Part shown: in pieces, positions 34,764 to 48,666 of the stretch
Position numbering within the stretch: position 1 is the first letter of the stretch
Layout: every line of letters starts with the position of its first letter
Source of the DNA: Hyperoodon ampullatus
Taxonomy: Eukaryota; Chordata; Mammalia; Artiodactyla; Ziphiidae
Direction of reading: 5' to 3'
Assembly (NCBI GenBank): GCA_949752795.1
Contig: CATKHW010000423.1
Location: forward strand, 62,001 to 126,000
Length of the DNA stretch: 64,000 nucleotides
Translations under genes and position numbers: made by a program
The notes under the pieces: generated by a model
Database searches by the model: none
Told to the model about the DNA's origin: nothing
Seen by the model: only the letters and a program-made list of their open reading frames with translations

Positions 34764-36505
34764 GCCATGTTTACAGGATCTTCATAAGTGATATCTTATG
34801 ATAAGTTTCTTTTTCTGTGTGACTTATTTCACTTAGAATCATCGTTCTTGAATCCACCCATTTTGCTGCTACTGGTCTTATGACATTGATTTCATGGCTG
34901 AGGGATATTCCATCGTACGTAAGTACCACAATTTTTTGAACCATTTTTATATTTCCTGGGATATTTAAGGTGTACCCAAGTTGAGGTCCTTGTAAGCAGT
35001 GCAGCCCTAAATTTTGGGGTGGCTCTGTCTTATTGATTTTCAGTTTTCCCAAGGTATATTCCCTAGACTGGAAGTGCCCTTGGCTCTGTAGCTCTTTTCT
35101 TTACTTGTTTTAGGGAACACAATATACTCCTCCAGAGAGGCAGTTGGCAATTTACATCCCGCCCATCAGCATAACAAGGCTCCCTGTTCTCCAGGGCCTG
35201 TCTTGCCTTTCTGGTTTTTACACATTTTGTGGATGTCCCTTTTGACCGGTGGGAAGTGATACTTCTTTGTAGTGCAGACTTGCATTGCCCGCTTGCTTGC
35301 TTGGCCAAAAAGGGCGTATGCGTTTTCTCCTGAATATATTCAGGAGAAAAAATGCATACGCCCTTTTTGGCAAAGTGCATCATTGTCGAAGTTGTGCCCC
35401 TCTTCCTGTGCTTTAAAGGCGATTCCAATGTACCTCTTGAAATCTGTTTCCTGCTATTCTGCCTCGCTTTCAAGTCCGCCTCGTTGCCTTCCCTCAACAG
35501 ATTTTTGGACGATAGTTGTCCTTTATTACTCGGCCAGTTTGTGAATTGCTGTGCCCCTGAGCTCCATTTTTCAACTCGTTTTTGATGAGCTGACCGCAAG
35601 TCCAAAATTTTGGTTCAGGACCTATACTGGTTCCCGGTGGGTGACTGAGACTTTGGTTAATTCTTCTTCCTGCCGGGAAGTTAGAGTGATATGTGCCCAT
35701 CCAAATGCCTAACAGCTACTCTCTCATTGGTTCTCCCTCTTCCCTTTTATCCTCTGCCAAATTGGAAACCTGTGCGAACCAGGAGGTTAAAGGGGCTGTC
35801 TCTCCAAGTTGGGTGATTGATAGTAAACCAGATGGAAAATAAAACCGGAGCACCAGGGGAGGGTCTATTCATTGAGTTTTAGAAACCTTTCGTATTCACA
35901 CTGTGTCCGTTCTCTAGGTTTCCCGTACATGTTATAACTGTAGTAATATTCCCTTCAACCTGGAGAGTTGGGACCCATGGAATGGGTGCCATGCATTATT
36001 GCTTTAAAGGGTCTGCATTTGCTCACCCAATCTCACCAATCCTCTCATTCCCAAGTGTGCAGCCTTATGCCACATCCAGCTGTCATTGTAGATAGTGTCA
36101 TTCCGGGTTTCATCAGAGACCCTGAAGGAATTGTAAAGAATTTCCCAGTTTTTTTGTTTTGTTTTTGAAATTCCTTTTTATAGTGGGTTTGAGCTGATTC
36201 TCGCTGCCATGTTTATGCCAGTCTAGACACACTTGATTCCCTTACGGAGACATATCAATACATAGGTTTTAAGATTCTTACTAGTCAGATATATTCCTCT
36301 GCGGGAAATATGGGGTTTTGAGTCCCTTTCACTGAGGAAGGTGTAGGTCTTGTCTATTCCATAGTTGGTTTTTGGAACGGTACCTGTGCTTATATCAAAC
36401 TCTGGTTTGATGCATCACCCCCACCTCTCCTTCCCCCTTAAGCAGGCATAAGAGTGTTTTCTAAATGTGAGACACTGTTCTCTTTCCTAACTCAGTTCAA
36501 GTGTA
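34764..36505. repeat. Satellite monomer 21 (class G)
   Basis: 76 bp palindrome at 35300-35375. It has a private GTAGCTCTTTTC and otherwise follows monomers 14 and 32. The L1 T-rich end is at 36148. Confidence 0.92.
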
Positions 36506-38244
36506 GCCATGTTTACAGGATCTTCATAAGTGATATCTTATGATAAGTTTCTTTTTCTGTGTGACTTATTTCACTTAGAATCATCGTACCTGAATCCACC
36601 CATTTTGCTGCTACTGGTCTTATGACCTTGATTTCATGGCTGAGGGATATTCCATCGTACGTAAGTACCACAATTTTTTGAACCATTTTTATATTTACTG
36701 GGATATTTAAGGTGTACCCAAGTTGAGGTCCTTGTAAGCAGTACAGCCCTAAATTTTGGGGTGGGTCTGTCTTATTGATTTTCAGTTTTCCCAAGGTATA
36801 TTCCCTAGACTGGAAGTGCCCTTGGCTCTGTAGCTCTGTTGTTTACTTGTTTTAGGGAACACAATGCACTCCTCCAAAGAGGCAGTTGGCAATTTTCATC
36901 CCTTCCATCAGCATAACAAGGCTCCCTGTTCTGCAGGGCCTGACTTGCCTTTCTGGTTGTTACACATTTTGTGGATGTCCCTTTTGACCGGTGGGAAGTG
37001 ATACTTCTTTGTAGTGCAGATTTGCATTGCCCGCTTGCTTGCTTGGCCAAAAAGGTGTATGCGTTTTCTCCTGAATATATTCAGGAGAAAACGCATACGC
37101 CCTTTTTGGCCAAGTGCATCATTGTCGAAGTTGTGCCCCTCTTCCTGTGCTTTAAAGGTGATTCCAACGTACCTCTTGATATCTATTTCCTGCTATTCTG
37201 CCTCGCTTTCAAGTCCGCCTCGTTGCCTTCCCTCAACAGATTTTTGGACGATAGTTGTCCTTTATTACTCGGCCAGTTTGTGAATTGCTGTGCCCCTGAG
37301 CTCCATTTTTCAACTTGTTTATGGTGAGCTGACCGCAAGTCCAAAATTTTGGTTCAGGACATATACTGGTTCCCGGTGGGTGGCTGAGACTTTGGTTAAT
37401 TATTCTTCCTGCCGGGAAATTACAGTGATATGTGCCCATCCAAATGCGTAACAGCTACTCTCTCATTGGTTCTCCCTCTTCCCTTTTATCCTCTGCCAAA
37501 TTGGAAACCTGTGCGAACCAGGAGGTTAAAGGGGCTGTCTCTCCAAGTTGGGTGATTGATAGTAAACCAGATGGAAAGTAAAACCGGAGCACCAGGGGAG
37601 GGTCTATTCGTTGAGTTTTAGAAACCTTTCGTATTCACAGTGTGTCCGTTCTCTAGGTTTCCCGTACATGTTATAACTGTAGTAATATTCCCTTCAACCT
37701 GGAGAGTTGGGACCCATGGAATGGGTGCCATGCATTATTGCTTTAAAGGGTCTGCATTTGCTCACCCAATCTCACCAATCCTCTCATTCCCAAGTGTCCA
37801 GCCTTATGCCACATCCAGCTGTCATTGTAGATAGTGTCATTCCGGGTTTCATCAGAGACCCTGAAGGAATTGTAAAGAATTTCCCAGTTTTTTTGTTTTG
37901 TTTTTGAAATTCCTTTTTATAGTGGGTTTGAGCTGATTCTCGCTGCCATGTTTATGCCAGTCTAGACACACTTGATTCCCTTACGGAGACATATCAATAC
38001 ATAGGTTTTAAGATTCTTACTAGTCAGATATATTCCTCTGCGGGAAATATGGGGTTTTGAGTCCCTTTCACTGAGGAAGGTGTAGGTCTTGTCTATTCCA
38101 TAGTTGGTTTTTGGAACGGTACCTGTGCTTATATCAAACTCTGGTTTGATGCATCACCCCCACCTCTCCTTCCCCCTTAAGCAGGCATAAGAGTGTTTTC
38201 TAAATGTGAGACACTGTTCTCTTTCCTAACTCAGTTCAAGTGTA
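36506..38244. repeat. Satellite monomer 22 (class F, B-flanking type)
   Basis: 73 bp palindrome at 37042-37114. It matches monomers 15 and 33 closely, including the TTTACTGGG marker in the L1 part. The L1 T-rich end is at 37887. Confidence 0.92.
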
Positions 38245-39983
38245 GCCATGTTTACAGGATCTACATAAGTGATATCTTATGATAAGTTTCTTTCTCTGTG
38301 TGACTTATTTCACTTAGAATCATCCTACCTGAATCCACCCATTTTGCTGCTACTGGTCTTATGACATTGATTTCATGGCTGAGGGATATTCCATCGTACG
38401 TAAGTACCACAATTTTTTGAACCATTTTTATATTTCCTGGGATATTTAAGGTGTACCCAAGTTGAGGTCCTTGTAAGCAGTGCAGCCCTAAATATTGGGG
38501 TGGGTCTGTCTTATTGATTTTCAGTTTTCCCATGTATATTCCCTAGACTGGAAGTGCCCTTGGCTCTGTAGCTCTGTTGTTTACTTGTTTTAGGGAACAC
38601 AATGTACTCCTCCAGAGAGGCAGTTGGCAATTTACATCCCGCCCATCAGCATAACAAGGCTCCCTGTTCTCCAGGGCCTGTCTTGCCTTTCTGGTTGTTA
38701 CACATTTTGTGGATGTCCCTTTTGACCGGTGGGAAGTGATACTTCTTTGTAGTGCAGACTTGCATTGCCCGCTTGCTTGCTTGGCCAAAAAGGGCGTATG
38801 CGTTTTCTCCTGAATATATTCAGGAGAAAACACATACGCCCTTTTTGTCAAAGTGCATCATTGTCGAAGTTTTGCCCCTCTTCCTGTGATTTAAAGGTGA
38901 TTCCAATGTACCTCTTGAAATCTGTTTCCTGCTATTCTGCCTCGCTTTCAAGTCCGCCACGTTGCCTTCCCTCAACAGATTTTTGGACGATAGTTGTCCT
39001 TTATTACTCGGCCAGTTTGTGAATTGCTGTGCCCCTGAGCTCCATTTTTCAACTCGTTTTTGATGAGCTGACCGCAAGTCCAAAATTTTGGTTCAGGATC
39101 TATACTGGTTCCCGGTGGGTGGCTGAGACTTTGGTTAATTCTTCTTCCTGCCGGGAAGTTAGAGTGATATGTGCCCATCCAAATGCCTAACAGCTACTCT
39201 CTCATTGGTTCTCCCTCTTCCCTTTTATCCTCTGCAAAATTGGAAACCTGTGCGAACCAGGAGGTTAAAGGGGCTGTCTCTCCAAGTTGGGTGATTGATA
39301 ATAAACCAGATGGAAAGTAAAACCGGAGCACCAGGGGAGGGTCTATTCGTTGAGTTTTAGAAACCTTTCGTATTCACAGTGTGTCCGTTCTCTAGGTTTC
39401 CCGTACGTGTTATAACTGTAGTAATATTCCCTTCAACCTGGAGAGTTGGGACCCATGGAATGGGTGCCATGCATTATTGCTTTAAAGGGTCTGCATTTGC
39501 TCACCCAATCTCACCAATCCTCTCATTCCCAAGTGTCCAGCCTTATGCCACATCCAGCTGTCATTGTAGATAGTGTCATTCCGGGTTTCATCAGAGACCC
39601 TGAAGGAATTGTAAAGAATTTCCCAGTTTTTTTGTTTTGTTTTTGAAATTCCTTTTTATAGTGGGTTTGAGCTGATTCTCGCTGCCATGTTTATGCCAGT
39701 CTAGACACACTTGATTCCCTTACGGAGACATATCAATACATAGGTTTTATGATTCTTACTAGTCAGATATATTCCTCTGCGGGAAATATGGGGTTTTGAG
39801 TCCCTTTCACTGAGGAAGGTGTAGGTCTTGTCTATTCCATAGTTGGTTTTTGGAACGGTACCTGTGCTTATATCAAACTCTGGTTTGATGCATCACCCTC
39901 ACCTCTCCTTCCCCCTTAAGCAGGCATAAGAGTGTTTTCTAAATGTGAGACACTGTTCTCTTTCCTAACTCAGTTCACGTGTA
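38245..39983. repeat. Satellite monomer 23 (class B)
   Basis: Palindrome at 38780-38853. Private base CCTGTGATTTAAAGG at about 38,889, and GAATTGTAAAG where monomers 2, 16 and 34 have GAATTCTAAAG. The L1 T-rich end is at 39626. Confidence 0.92.
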
Positions 39984-41721
39984 GCCATGTTCTCAGGATC
40001 TTCATAAGTGATATCTTATGATAGTTTCTTTTTCTGTGTGACTTATTTCAATTAGAATCATCGTACCTGAATCCACCCATTTTGCTGCTACTGGTCTTAT
40101 GACCTTGATTTCATGGCTGAGGGATATTCCATCGTACGTAAGTACCACAATTTTTTGAACCATTTTTATATTTACTGGGATATTTAAGGTGTACCCAAGT
40201 TGAGGTCCTTGTAAGCAGTACAGCCCTAAATTTTGGGGTGGGTCTGTCTTATTGATTTTCAGTTTTCCCAAGGTATATTCCCTAGACTGGAAGTGCCCTT
40301 GGCTCTGTAGCTCTGTTGTTTACTTGTTTTAGGGAAAACAATGCACTCCTCCAGAGAGGCAGTTGGCAATTTTCATCCCTCCCATCAGCATAACAAGGCT
40401 CCCTGTTCTCCAGGGCCTGTCTTTCCTTTCTGGTTGTTACACATTTTGTGGATGTCCCTTTTGACCGGTGGGAATTTATACTTCTTTGTAGTGCAGATTT
40501 GCATTGCCCGCTTGCTTGCTTGGCCAAAAAGGGCGTATGCGTTTTCTCCTGAATATATTCAGGAGAAAACGCATACGCCCTTTTTGGCCAAGTGCATCAT
40601 TGTCGAAGTTGTGCCCCTCTTCCTGTGCTTTAAAGGCGATTCCAACGTACCTCTTGATATCTGTTTCCTGCTATTCTGCCTCGCTTTCAAGTACGCCTCA
40701 TTGCCTTCCCTCAACAGATTTTTGGACGATAGTTGCCCTTTATTACTCGGCCAGTTTGTGAATTGCTGTGCCCCTGAGCTCCATTTTTCAACTTGTTTAT
40801 GGTGAGCTGACCGCAAGTCCAAAATTTTGGTTCAGGACCTATACTGGTTCCCAGTGGGTGGCTGAGTCTTTGGTTAATTATTCTTCCTGCCGGGAAATTA
40901 CAGTGATATGTGCCCGTCCAAATGCCTAACAGCTACTCTCTCATTGGATCTCCCTCTTCCCTTTCATCCTCTGCCAAATTGGCAACCTGTGCGAACCAGG
41001 AGGTTAAAGGGGCTGTCTCTCCAAGCTGGGAGGTTGATAGTAAAGCAGAAGGAAAGTGAAACCGGAGCACCAGGAGAGGGACTATTCGTTGAATTTTAGA
41101 AACCTTTCGTATTCACAGTGTGTCCATTCTCTAGGTTTCCCGTACATGTTATAGCTGTAGTAATATTCCCTTCAACCTGGAGAGTTGGGACCCATGGAAT
41201 GGGTGCCAGGCATTTGTGCTTTAAAGGGTCTGCATTTGCTCACCCAATCTCACCAATCCTCTCATTCCCAAGTGTCCAGCCTTATGCCACATCCAGCTGT
41301 CGTTGTAGATAGGGTCATTCCTTGTTTCATCAGAGACCCTGAAGGAATTGCAAAGAATTTCCCAGTTTTTTTGTTTTGTTTTTGAAATTCCTTTTTATAG
41401 TGGGTTTGAGCTAATTCTCGCTGCCATGTTTATGCCAGTCTAGACACACTTGATTCCCTTACGGAGACATATCAATACATAGGTTTTAAGATTCTTACTA
41501 GTCAGATATATTCCTCTGCGGGAAAAATGGGGTTTTGAGTCCCTTTCACTGAGGAAGGTGTAGGCCTTGTCTATTCCATAGTTGGTTTTTGGAACGGTAC
41601 CTGTGCTTATATCAAACTCTGGTTTTATGCATCACCCTCCCTCTCCTTCCCCCTTAAGCAGGCATAAGAGTGTTTTCTAAATGTGAGACACTGTTCTCTT
41701 TCCTAACTCAGTTAAAGTGTA
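39984..41721. repeat. Satellite monomer 24 (class C)
   Basis: Perfect 74 bp palindrome at 40519-40592. It has private changes AAGTACGCCTCATTG (about 40,690) and ATTCCTTGTTTC. The L1 T-rich end is at 41365. Confidence 0.92.
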
Positions 41722-43451
41722 GCCATGTTTACACGATCTTCATACGTGATATCTTATGATAAGTTTCTTTTTCTGTGTGACTTATTTCACTTAGAATCAT
41801 CGTACCTGAAACCACCCATTTTGCTGCTACTGGTCTTATGACATTGATTCCATGGCTGAGGGATACTCCATCGTACATAAGTACCACAAATTTTTGAACC
41901 ATTTTTATATTTCCTGGGATATTTAAGGTGTACCCAAGTTGAGGTCCTTGTAAGCAGTGCAGCCCTAAATTTTGGGGTGGCTCTGTCTTATTGATTTTCA
42001 GTTTTCCCAAGGTATATTCCCTAGACTGGAAGTGCCCTTGGCTCTGTAGCTCTGTTCTTTACTTGTTTTAGGGAACACAATGTACTCCTCCAGAGAGGCA
42101 GTTGGCAATTTACATCCCGCCCATCAGCATAACAAGGCTCCCTGTTCTCCAGGGCCTGTCTTGCCTTTCTGGTTGTTACACATTTTGTGGATGTCCCTTT
42201 TGACCGGTGGGAATTTATACTTCTTTGTAGTGCAGATTTGCATTGCCCGCTTGCTTGCTTGGCCAAAAAGGGCGTATGCGTTTTCTCCTGAATAGAAAAC
42301 GCATACGCCCTTTATGGCCAAGGGCATCATTGCCGAAGTTGTGCCCCTCTTCCTGTGCTTTAAAGGCGATTCCAACGTACCTCTTGAAATCTGTTTCCTG
42401 CAATTCTGCCTCGCTTTCAAGTCCGCCTCGTTGCCTTCCCTCAACATATTTTTGGATGATAGTTGTCCTTTATTACTAGGCCAGTTTGTGAATAGCTGTG
42501 CCCCTGAGCTCCATTTTTCAACTCGTTTTTGGTGAGCTGACCGCAAGTCCGAAATTTTGGTCCAGGACCTATACTGGTTCCCGGTGTGGGGCTGAGACTT
42601 TGGTTAATTCTTCTTCCTGCCGGGAAGTTAGAGTGATATGTGCCCGTCCAAATGCCTAACAGCTACTCTCTCATTGGTTCTCCCTCTTCCCTTTCATCCT
42701 CTGCCAAATTGGAAACCTGTGCAATCCAGGAGGTTAAAGGGTCTGTCTCTCCAAGTTGGGAGATTGATAGTAAACCAGATGGAACGTCAAAGCGGAGCAC
42801 CAGGAGAGGGACTATTCATTGAGTTTTAGAAACCTTTCGTATTCACAATGTGTCAGTTCTCTAGGTTTCCCGTACATGTTATAACTGTAGTAATATTCCC
42901 TTCAACCTGGAGAGTTGGGACCCATGGAATGGGTGCCATGCATTATTGCTTTAAAGGGTCTGCATTTGCTCACCCAACCTCACCATTCCTCTCAGTCCCA
43001 AGTGTCCAGCCTTATGCCACATCCAGCTGTCGTTGTAGATAGGGTCATTCCAGGTTTCATCAGAGACCCTGAAGGAATTGTAAAGAATTTCCCATTTTTT
43101 TAGTTTTGTGTTTCAAATTCCTTTTTATAGTGGGTTTGAGCTGATTCTCGCTGCCATGTTTACGCCAGTCTAGACACACTTGATTCCCTTACGGAGACAT
43201 ATCAATACATAGGTTTTAAGATTCTTACTAGTCAGATATATTCCTCTGCGGGAAATATGGGGTTTTGAGTCCCTTTCACTGAGGCAGGTATAGGTCTTGT
43301 CTATTCCATAGTTTGTTTACGGAACGGTACCTGTGCTTATATCAAACACTGGTTTTATGCATCACCCCACCTCTCCTTCCCCCTTAAGCAGGCATAAAAG
43401 TGTTTTCTAAATGTGAGACACTGTTCTCTTTCCTAACTCAGTTCAAGTGTA
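41722..43451. repeat. Satellite monomer 25 (class D, 1,730 bp)
   Basis: 65 bp palindrome at 42258-42322. Unlike monomers 4 and 18, it keeps class D markers to its end (CAACCTCACCATTCC, GTTTACGGAACGG), so it is the uninterrupted form of D. Monomer 36 is its copy at offset 19,123. The L1 T-rich end is at 43095, with an altered tract TTTTTTTAGTTTTG. Confidence 0.92.
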
Positions 43452-45190
43452 GCCATGTTTACAGGATCTTCATAAGTGATATCTTATGATAAGTTTCTTT
43501 TTCTGTGTGACATATTTCACTTAGAATCATCGTACCTGAATCCACCCATTTTGCTTCTACTGGTCTTATGACATTGATTTCATGGCTGAGGGATATTCCA
43601 TCGTACGTAAGTACCACAATTTTTTGAACCATTTTTATATTTCCTGGGATATTTAAGGTATACCCAAGTTGAGGTCCTTGTAAGCAGTGCAGCCCTAAAT
43701 TTTGGGGTGGCTCTGTCTTATTGATTTTCAGTTTTCCCAAGGTATATTCCCTAGACTGGAAGTGCCCTTGGCTCTGTAGCTCTGTTCTTTACTTGTTTTA
43801 GGGAACAGAATGTACTCCTCCAGAGAGGCAGTTGGCAATTTACATCCCGCCCATCAGCATAACAAGGCTCCCTGTTCTCCAGGGCCCGTCTAGCCTTTCT
43901 GGTTTTTACACATTTTGTGGATGTCCCTTTTAAACGGTGGGAAGTGATACTTCTTTGTAGTGCAGACTTGCATTGCCCGCTTGCTTGCTTGGCCAAAAAG
44001 GGCGTATGCGTTTTCTCCTGAATATATTCAGGAGAAAACGCATTCGCCCTTTTTGGAAAAGTGCATCATTGTCGAAGTTGTGCCCCTCTTCCTGTGCTTT
44101 AAAGGCGATTCCAATGTACCTCTTGAAATCTGTTTCCTGCTATTCTGCCTCGCTTTCAAGTCCGCCTCGTTGCCTTCCCTCAACAGATTTTTGGACGATA
44201 GTTGTCCTTTATTACTCGGCCAGTTTGTGAATTGCTGTGCCCCTGAGCTCCATTTTTCAACTCGTTTTTGATGAGCTGACCGCAAGTCCAAAATTTTGGT
44301 TCAGGACCTATACTGGTTCCCGGTGGGTGGCTGAGACTTTGGTTAATTCTTCTTCCTGCCGGGAAGTTAGAGTGATATGTGCCCATCCAAATGCCTAACA
44401 GCTACTCTCTCATTGGTTCTCCCTCTTCCCTTTTATCCTCTGCCAAATTGGAAACCTGTGCGAACCAGGAGGTTAAAGGGGCTGTCTCTCCAAGTTGGGT
44501 GATTGATAGTAAACCAGATGGAAAGTAAAACCGGAGCACCAGTGGAGGGCCTATTCGTTGAGTTTTAGAAACCTTTCGTATTCACAGTGTGTCCGTTCTC
44601 TAGGTTTCCCGTACATGTTATAACTGTAGTAATATTCCCTTCAACCTGGAGAGTTGGGACCCATGGAATGGGTGCCATGCATTATTGCTTTAAAGGGTCT
44701 GCATTTGCTCACCCAATCTCACCAATCCTCTCATTCCCAAGTGTCCAGCCTTATGCCACATCCAGCTGTCATTGTAGATAGTGTCATTCCGGGTTTCATC
44801 AGAGACCCTGAAGGAATTGTAAAGAATTTCCCAGTTTTTTTGTTTTGTTTTTGAAATTCCTTTTTATAGTGGGTTTGAGCTGATTCTCGCTGCCATGTTT
44901 ATGCCAGTCTAGACACACTTGATTCCCTTACGGAGACATATCAATACATAGGTTTTAAGATTCTTACTAGTCAGATATATTCCTCTGCGGGATATATGGG
45001 GTTTTGAGTCCCTTTCACTGAGGAAGGTGTAGGCCTTGTCTATTCCATAGTTGGTTTTTGGAACGGTACCTGTGCTTATATCAAACTCTGGTTTTATGCA
45101 TCACCCTACCTCTCCTTCCCCCTTAAGCAGGCATAAGAGTGTTTTCTAAATGTGAGACACTGTTCTCTTTCCTAACTCAGTTCAAGTGTA
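43452..45190. repeat. Satellite monomer 26 (class I)
   Basis: Class I markers are TTTTAAACGGTGGG, right palindrome arm CATTCGCC and outer edge TTGGAAAAG. Palindrome at 43988-44061. Copy at monomer 37. The L1 T-rich end is at 44834. Confidence 0.92.
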
Positions 45191-46928
45191 GCCATGTTTA
45201 CAGGATCTTCATACGTGATATCTTATGATAAGTTTCTTTTTCTCTGTGACTTATTTCACTTAGAATCATCGTACCTGAAACCACCCATTTTGCTGCTACT
45301 GGTCTTATGACATTGATTCTATGGCTGAGGGATACACCATCGTACATAAGTACCACAAATTTTTGAACCATTTTTATATTTCCTGGGATATTTAAGGTGT
45401 ACCCAAGTTGAGGTCCTTGTAAGCAGTGCAGCCCTAAATTTTGGGGTGGCTCTGTCTTACTGATTTTCAGTTTTCCCAAGGTATAGTCCCTAGACTGGAA
45501 GTGCCCTTGGCTCTGTAGCTCTGTTGTTTACTTGTTTTAGGGAACACAATGTACTCCTTCAGAGAGGCAGTTGGCAATTTACATCATGCCCATCAGCATA
45601 ACAAGGCTCCCTGTTCTCCAGGGCCTGTCTTGCCTTTCTGGTTTTTATACATTTTGTGGATCTCCCTTTTGACCGGTGGGAAGTGATACTTCTTTGTAGT
45701 GCAGATTTGCATTGCCCGCTTGCTTGCTTGGCCAAAAAGGGCGTATGCGTTTTCTCCTCAATATATTCAGGAGAAAACGCATACGCAATTTTTGGCCAAG
45801 TGCATCATTGTCGAAGTTGTGCCCCTCTTCCTGTGCTTTAAAGGCGATTCCAACGTACCTCTTGAAATCTGTTTCCTGCTATTCTGCCTCGCTTTCAAGT
45901 CCGCCTCGTTGTCTTCCCTCAACAGATTTTTGGACGATAGTTGTCCTTTATTACTCGGCCAGTTTGTGAATTGCTGTGCCCCTGAGCTCCATTTTTCAAC
46001 TCGTTTTTGGTGAGCTGACCGCAAGTCCAAAATTTTGGTTCAGGACCTATACTGGTTCCCGGTGGGTGGCTGAGACTTTGGTTAATTATTCTTCCTGCCG
46101 GGAAATTACAGTGATATGTGCCCGTCCAAATGCCTAACAGCTACTCTCTCATTGGTTCTCCCACTTCCCTTTCATCCTCTGCCAAATTGGCAACCTTGCG
46201 AAACAGGAGGTTAAAGGGGCTGTCTCTCCAAGTTGGGAGGTTGATAGTAAAGCAGACGGAAAGTCAAACCGGAGCACCAGGAGAGGGACTATTCGTTGAG
46301 TTTTAGAAACCTTTCATATTCACAGTGTGTCCGTTCTCTAGGTTTCCCGTACATGTTATAGCTGTAGTAATATTCCCTTCAACCTGGAGAGTTGGGACCC
46401 ATGGAATGGGTGCCAGGCATTTGTGCTTTAAAGGGTCTGCATTTGCTCACCCAATCTCACCAATCGTCTCAGTCCTAAGTGTCCCTCCTTATGCCACGTC
46501 CAGCTGTCGTTTTAGATACGGTCATTCCAGGTTGCATCAGAGACCCTGAAGGAATTGTAAAGAATTTCCCAGTTTTTTTGTTTTGTTTTTGAAATTCCTT
46601 TTTATAGTGGGTTTGAGCTGATTCTCGCTGCCATGTTTATGCCAGTCTAGACACACTTGATTCCCTTATGGAGACATATCAATACATAGGTTTTAAGATT
46701 CTTACTAGTCAGATATATTCCTCTGCTGGAAATATGGGGTTTTGAGTCCCTTTCACTGAGGAAGGTGTAGATCTTGTCTATTCCATAGATGGTGTTTGGA
46801 ACGGTACCTCTGCTTATATCAAACTCTGGTTTTATGCATCACCCCACCTCTCCTTCCCCCTTAAGCAGGCATAAGTGTGTTTTCTAAATGTTAGACTCTG
46901 TACTCTTTCCTAACTCAGTTTAAGTGTC
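45191..46928. repeat. Satellite monomer 27 (class H, border of diverged island)
   Basis: The first part matches monomer 19 (palindrome 45727-45800). Beyond about 46,100 it gains private changes (CAACCTTGCGAAACAGG, GTGTCCCTCCTTATGCCACG, TTTTAGATACGG), marking a shift from the homogenised array to diverged units. The L1 T-rich end is at 46572. Confidence 0.9.
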
Positions 46929-48666
46929 GCCATCTTTACAGGATCTTCATAAGTGATATCTCATGATAAGTTTCTTTTTCTGTGTGACTTATTTCACTTA
47001 GAATCATCGTACCTGAATCCACTCATTTTGCTGCTATTGGTCTTATGACATTGATTTCATGGCTGAGGGATATTCCATCGTACGTAAGTACCACAATTTT
47101 TTGAACCATTTTTATGTTTCCTGGGATATTTAAGGTGTACCCAAGTTGAGGTTATTGTGAGCAGTGCAGCCGTAAATTTTGGGGTGGCTCTGTTTTATTG
47201 ATTTTCAGTTTTCCCAAGGTATATTCCCTAGAGTGCAAGTGCCCTTGGCTCTGTCTCTCTGTTGTTTACTTGTTTTAGGGAACACAATGCGCTCCTCCAT
47301 AGAGGCAGTTGGCAATTTACATCCCGCCCATCAGCATAAAAAGGCTCCCTCTTCTCCAGGGCCTGTCTTGCTTTTCTGGTTTTTACACATTTTGCGGATG
47401 TCCCTTTTGACCGGTGGGAAGTGATACTTCTTTGTAGTGCAGATTTGCATTGCCCGCTTGCTTGCTTGGCCAAAAAGGGCGTATGCGTTTTCTCCTGAAT
47501 ATATTCAGGAGAAAACACATACGCCCTTTTTGGCCAAGTGTATCATTGTAGAAGTTGTGCCACTCTTCCTGTGCTTTAAAGGCGATTCCAACGTACCTCT
47601 TGAAATCTGTTTCCTGCTATTCTGCCTCGCTTTCAAGTCCGCTCATTACCTTCCCTCAACAGATTTTTGGACCATAGTTGTCCTTTCTTACTCTGCCAGT
47701 TTGTGAATTGCTGTGCCACTGAGCTCCATTTTTCTACTCGTTTTTAGTGAGCTGACCGCAAGTCCAAAATTTTGGTTCAGGACCTATACTGGTTCCCGGT
47801 AGGTGGCTGAGACTTTGGTTAATTCTCCTTCCTGCCGGGAAATTAGAGTGACATGTGCCCGTCCAAATGCCTAACAGCTACTCTCTCATTGGTTCTCCCT
47901 CTTCCCTTTCATCCTCTGTCAAATTGGCAATGTGTGCGAACCAGGAGGTTAAAGGGGCTGTCTCTCCAAGTTGGGAGATTGATAGTAAAGCAGTTGGAAA
48001 GTCACACCTGAGCACCAGGAGAGGGACTATTAGTTGAGTTTTAGAAACCGTTCGTATTCACAGTGTGTCCATTCTCTAGGTTTCCCGTACATGTTATAGC
48101 TGTAGTAATATTCCCTTCAACCTGGAGAGTTGGGACCCAAGGAGTGGGTGCCATGCATTATTGCTTAAAAGGGTCTGCAATTGCTCACCCAATCTCACCA
48201 ATCCTCTCAGTCCCAAGTGTCCAGCCTTATGCCACATCCAGCTGTCGTTGTAGATAGGGTCATTCCAGGTTTCATCAGAGACCCTGAAGGAATTGTAAAG
48301 AATTTCCCTGTTTTGTTGTTTTGTTTGTGAAATTCCTTTTGATAGTGGGTTTCAGCTGATTCTCGCTGCCATGTTTATGCCAGTCTAGACACACTTGATT
48401 CCCTTACAGAGTCATATCAATACATAGGTTTTAAGATTCTTTCTAGTCAGATATATTCCTCTGCGGGAAATATGGGGTTTTGAGTCCCTTTCACTGAGGA
48501 AGGTGTAGGTCTTGTATATTCCATACTTGGTTTTTGGAACGGTACCTGTGCTTATATCAAACTCTGGTTTTATGCATCACCCCACCTCTCCTTCCCCCTT
48601 AAGCAGGCATAAGAGTGTTTTCCAAATGTGAGACTCTGTTCTCTTTCCTAGCTCAGTTCAAGTGTA
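46929..48666. repeat. Satellite monomer 28 (diverged class J)
   Basis: Many private changes are scattered over the unit (CATCTTTACAGG at the start, GAGTGCAAGTG, GTCCGCTCATTACC with bases lost, TTTTGTTGTTTTG at the L1 end). The palindrome at 47465-47538 is nearly intact. The first third is shared with monomer 31. The L1 T-rich end is at about 48310. Confidence 0.9.

Larger units (their letters stand above)
33025..44877. repeat. Second higher-order block (A-G-F-B-C-D-I)
   Basis: Monomers 20-26 repeat monomers 13-18 but keep full D and I units where the earlier copy has a D/I chimera. From about 33.9 kb the block is again repeated at 53.0-64.0 kb, at offset 19,124 and then 19,123 after a one-base loss near 57,826. 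Confidence 0.9.
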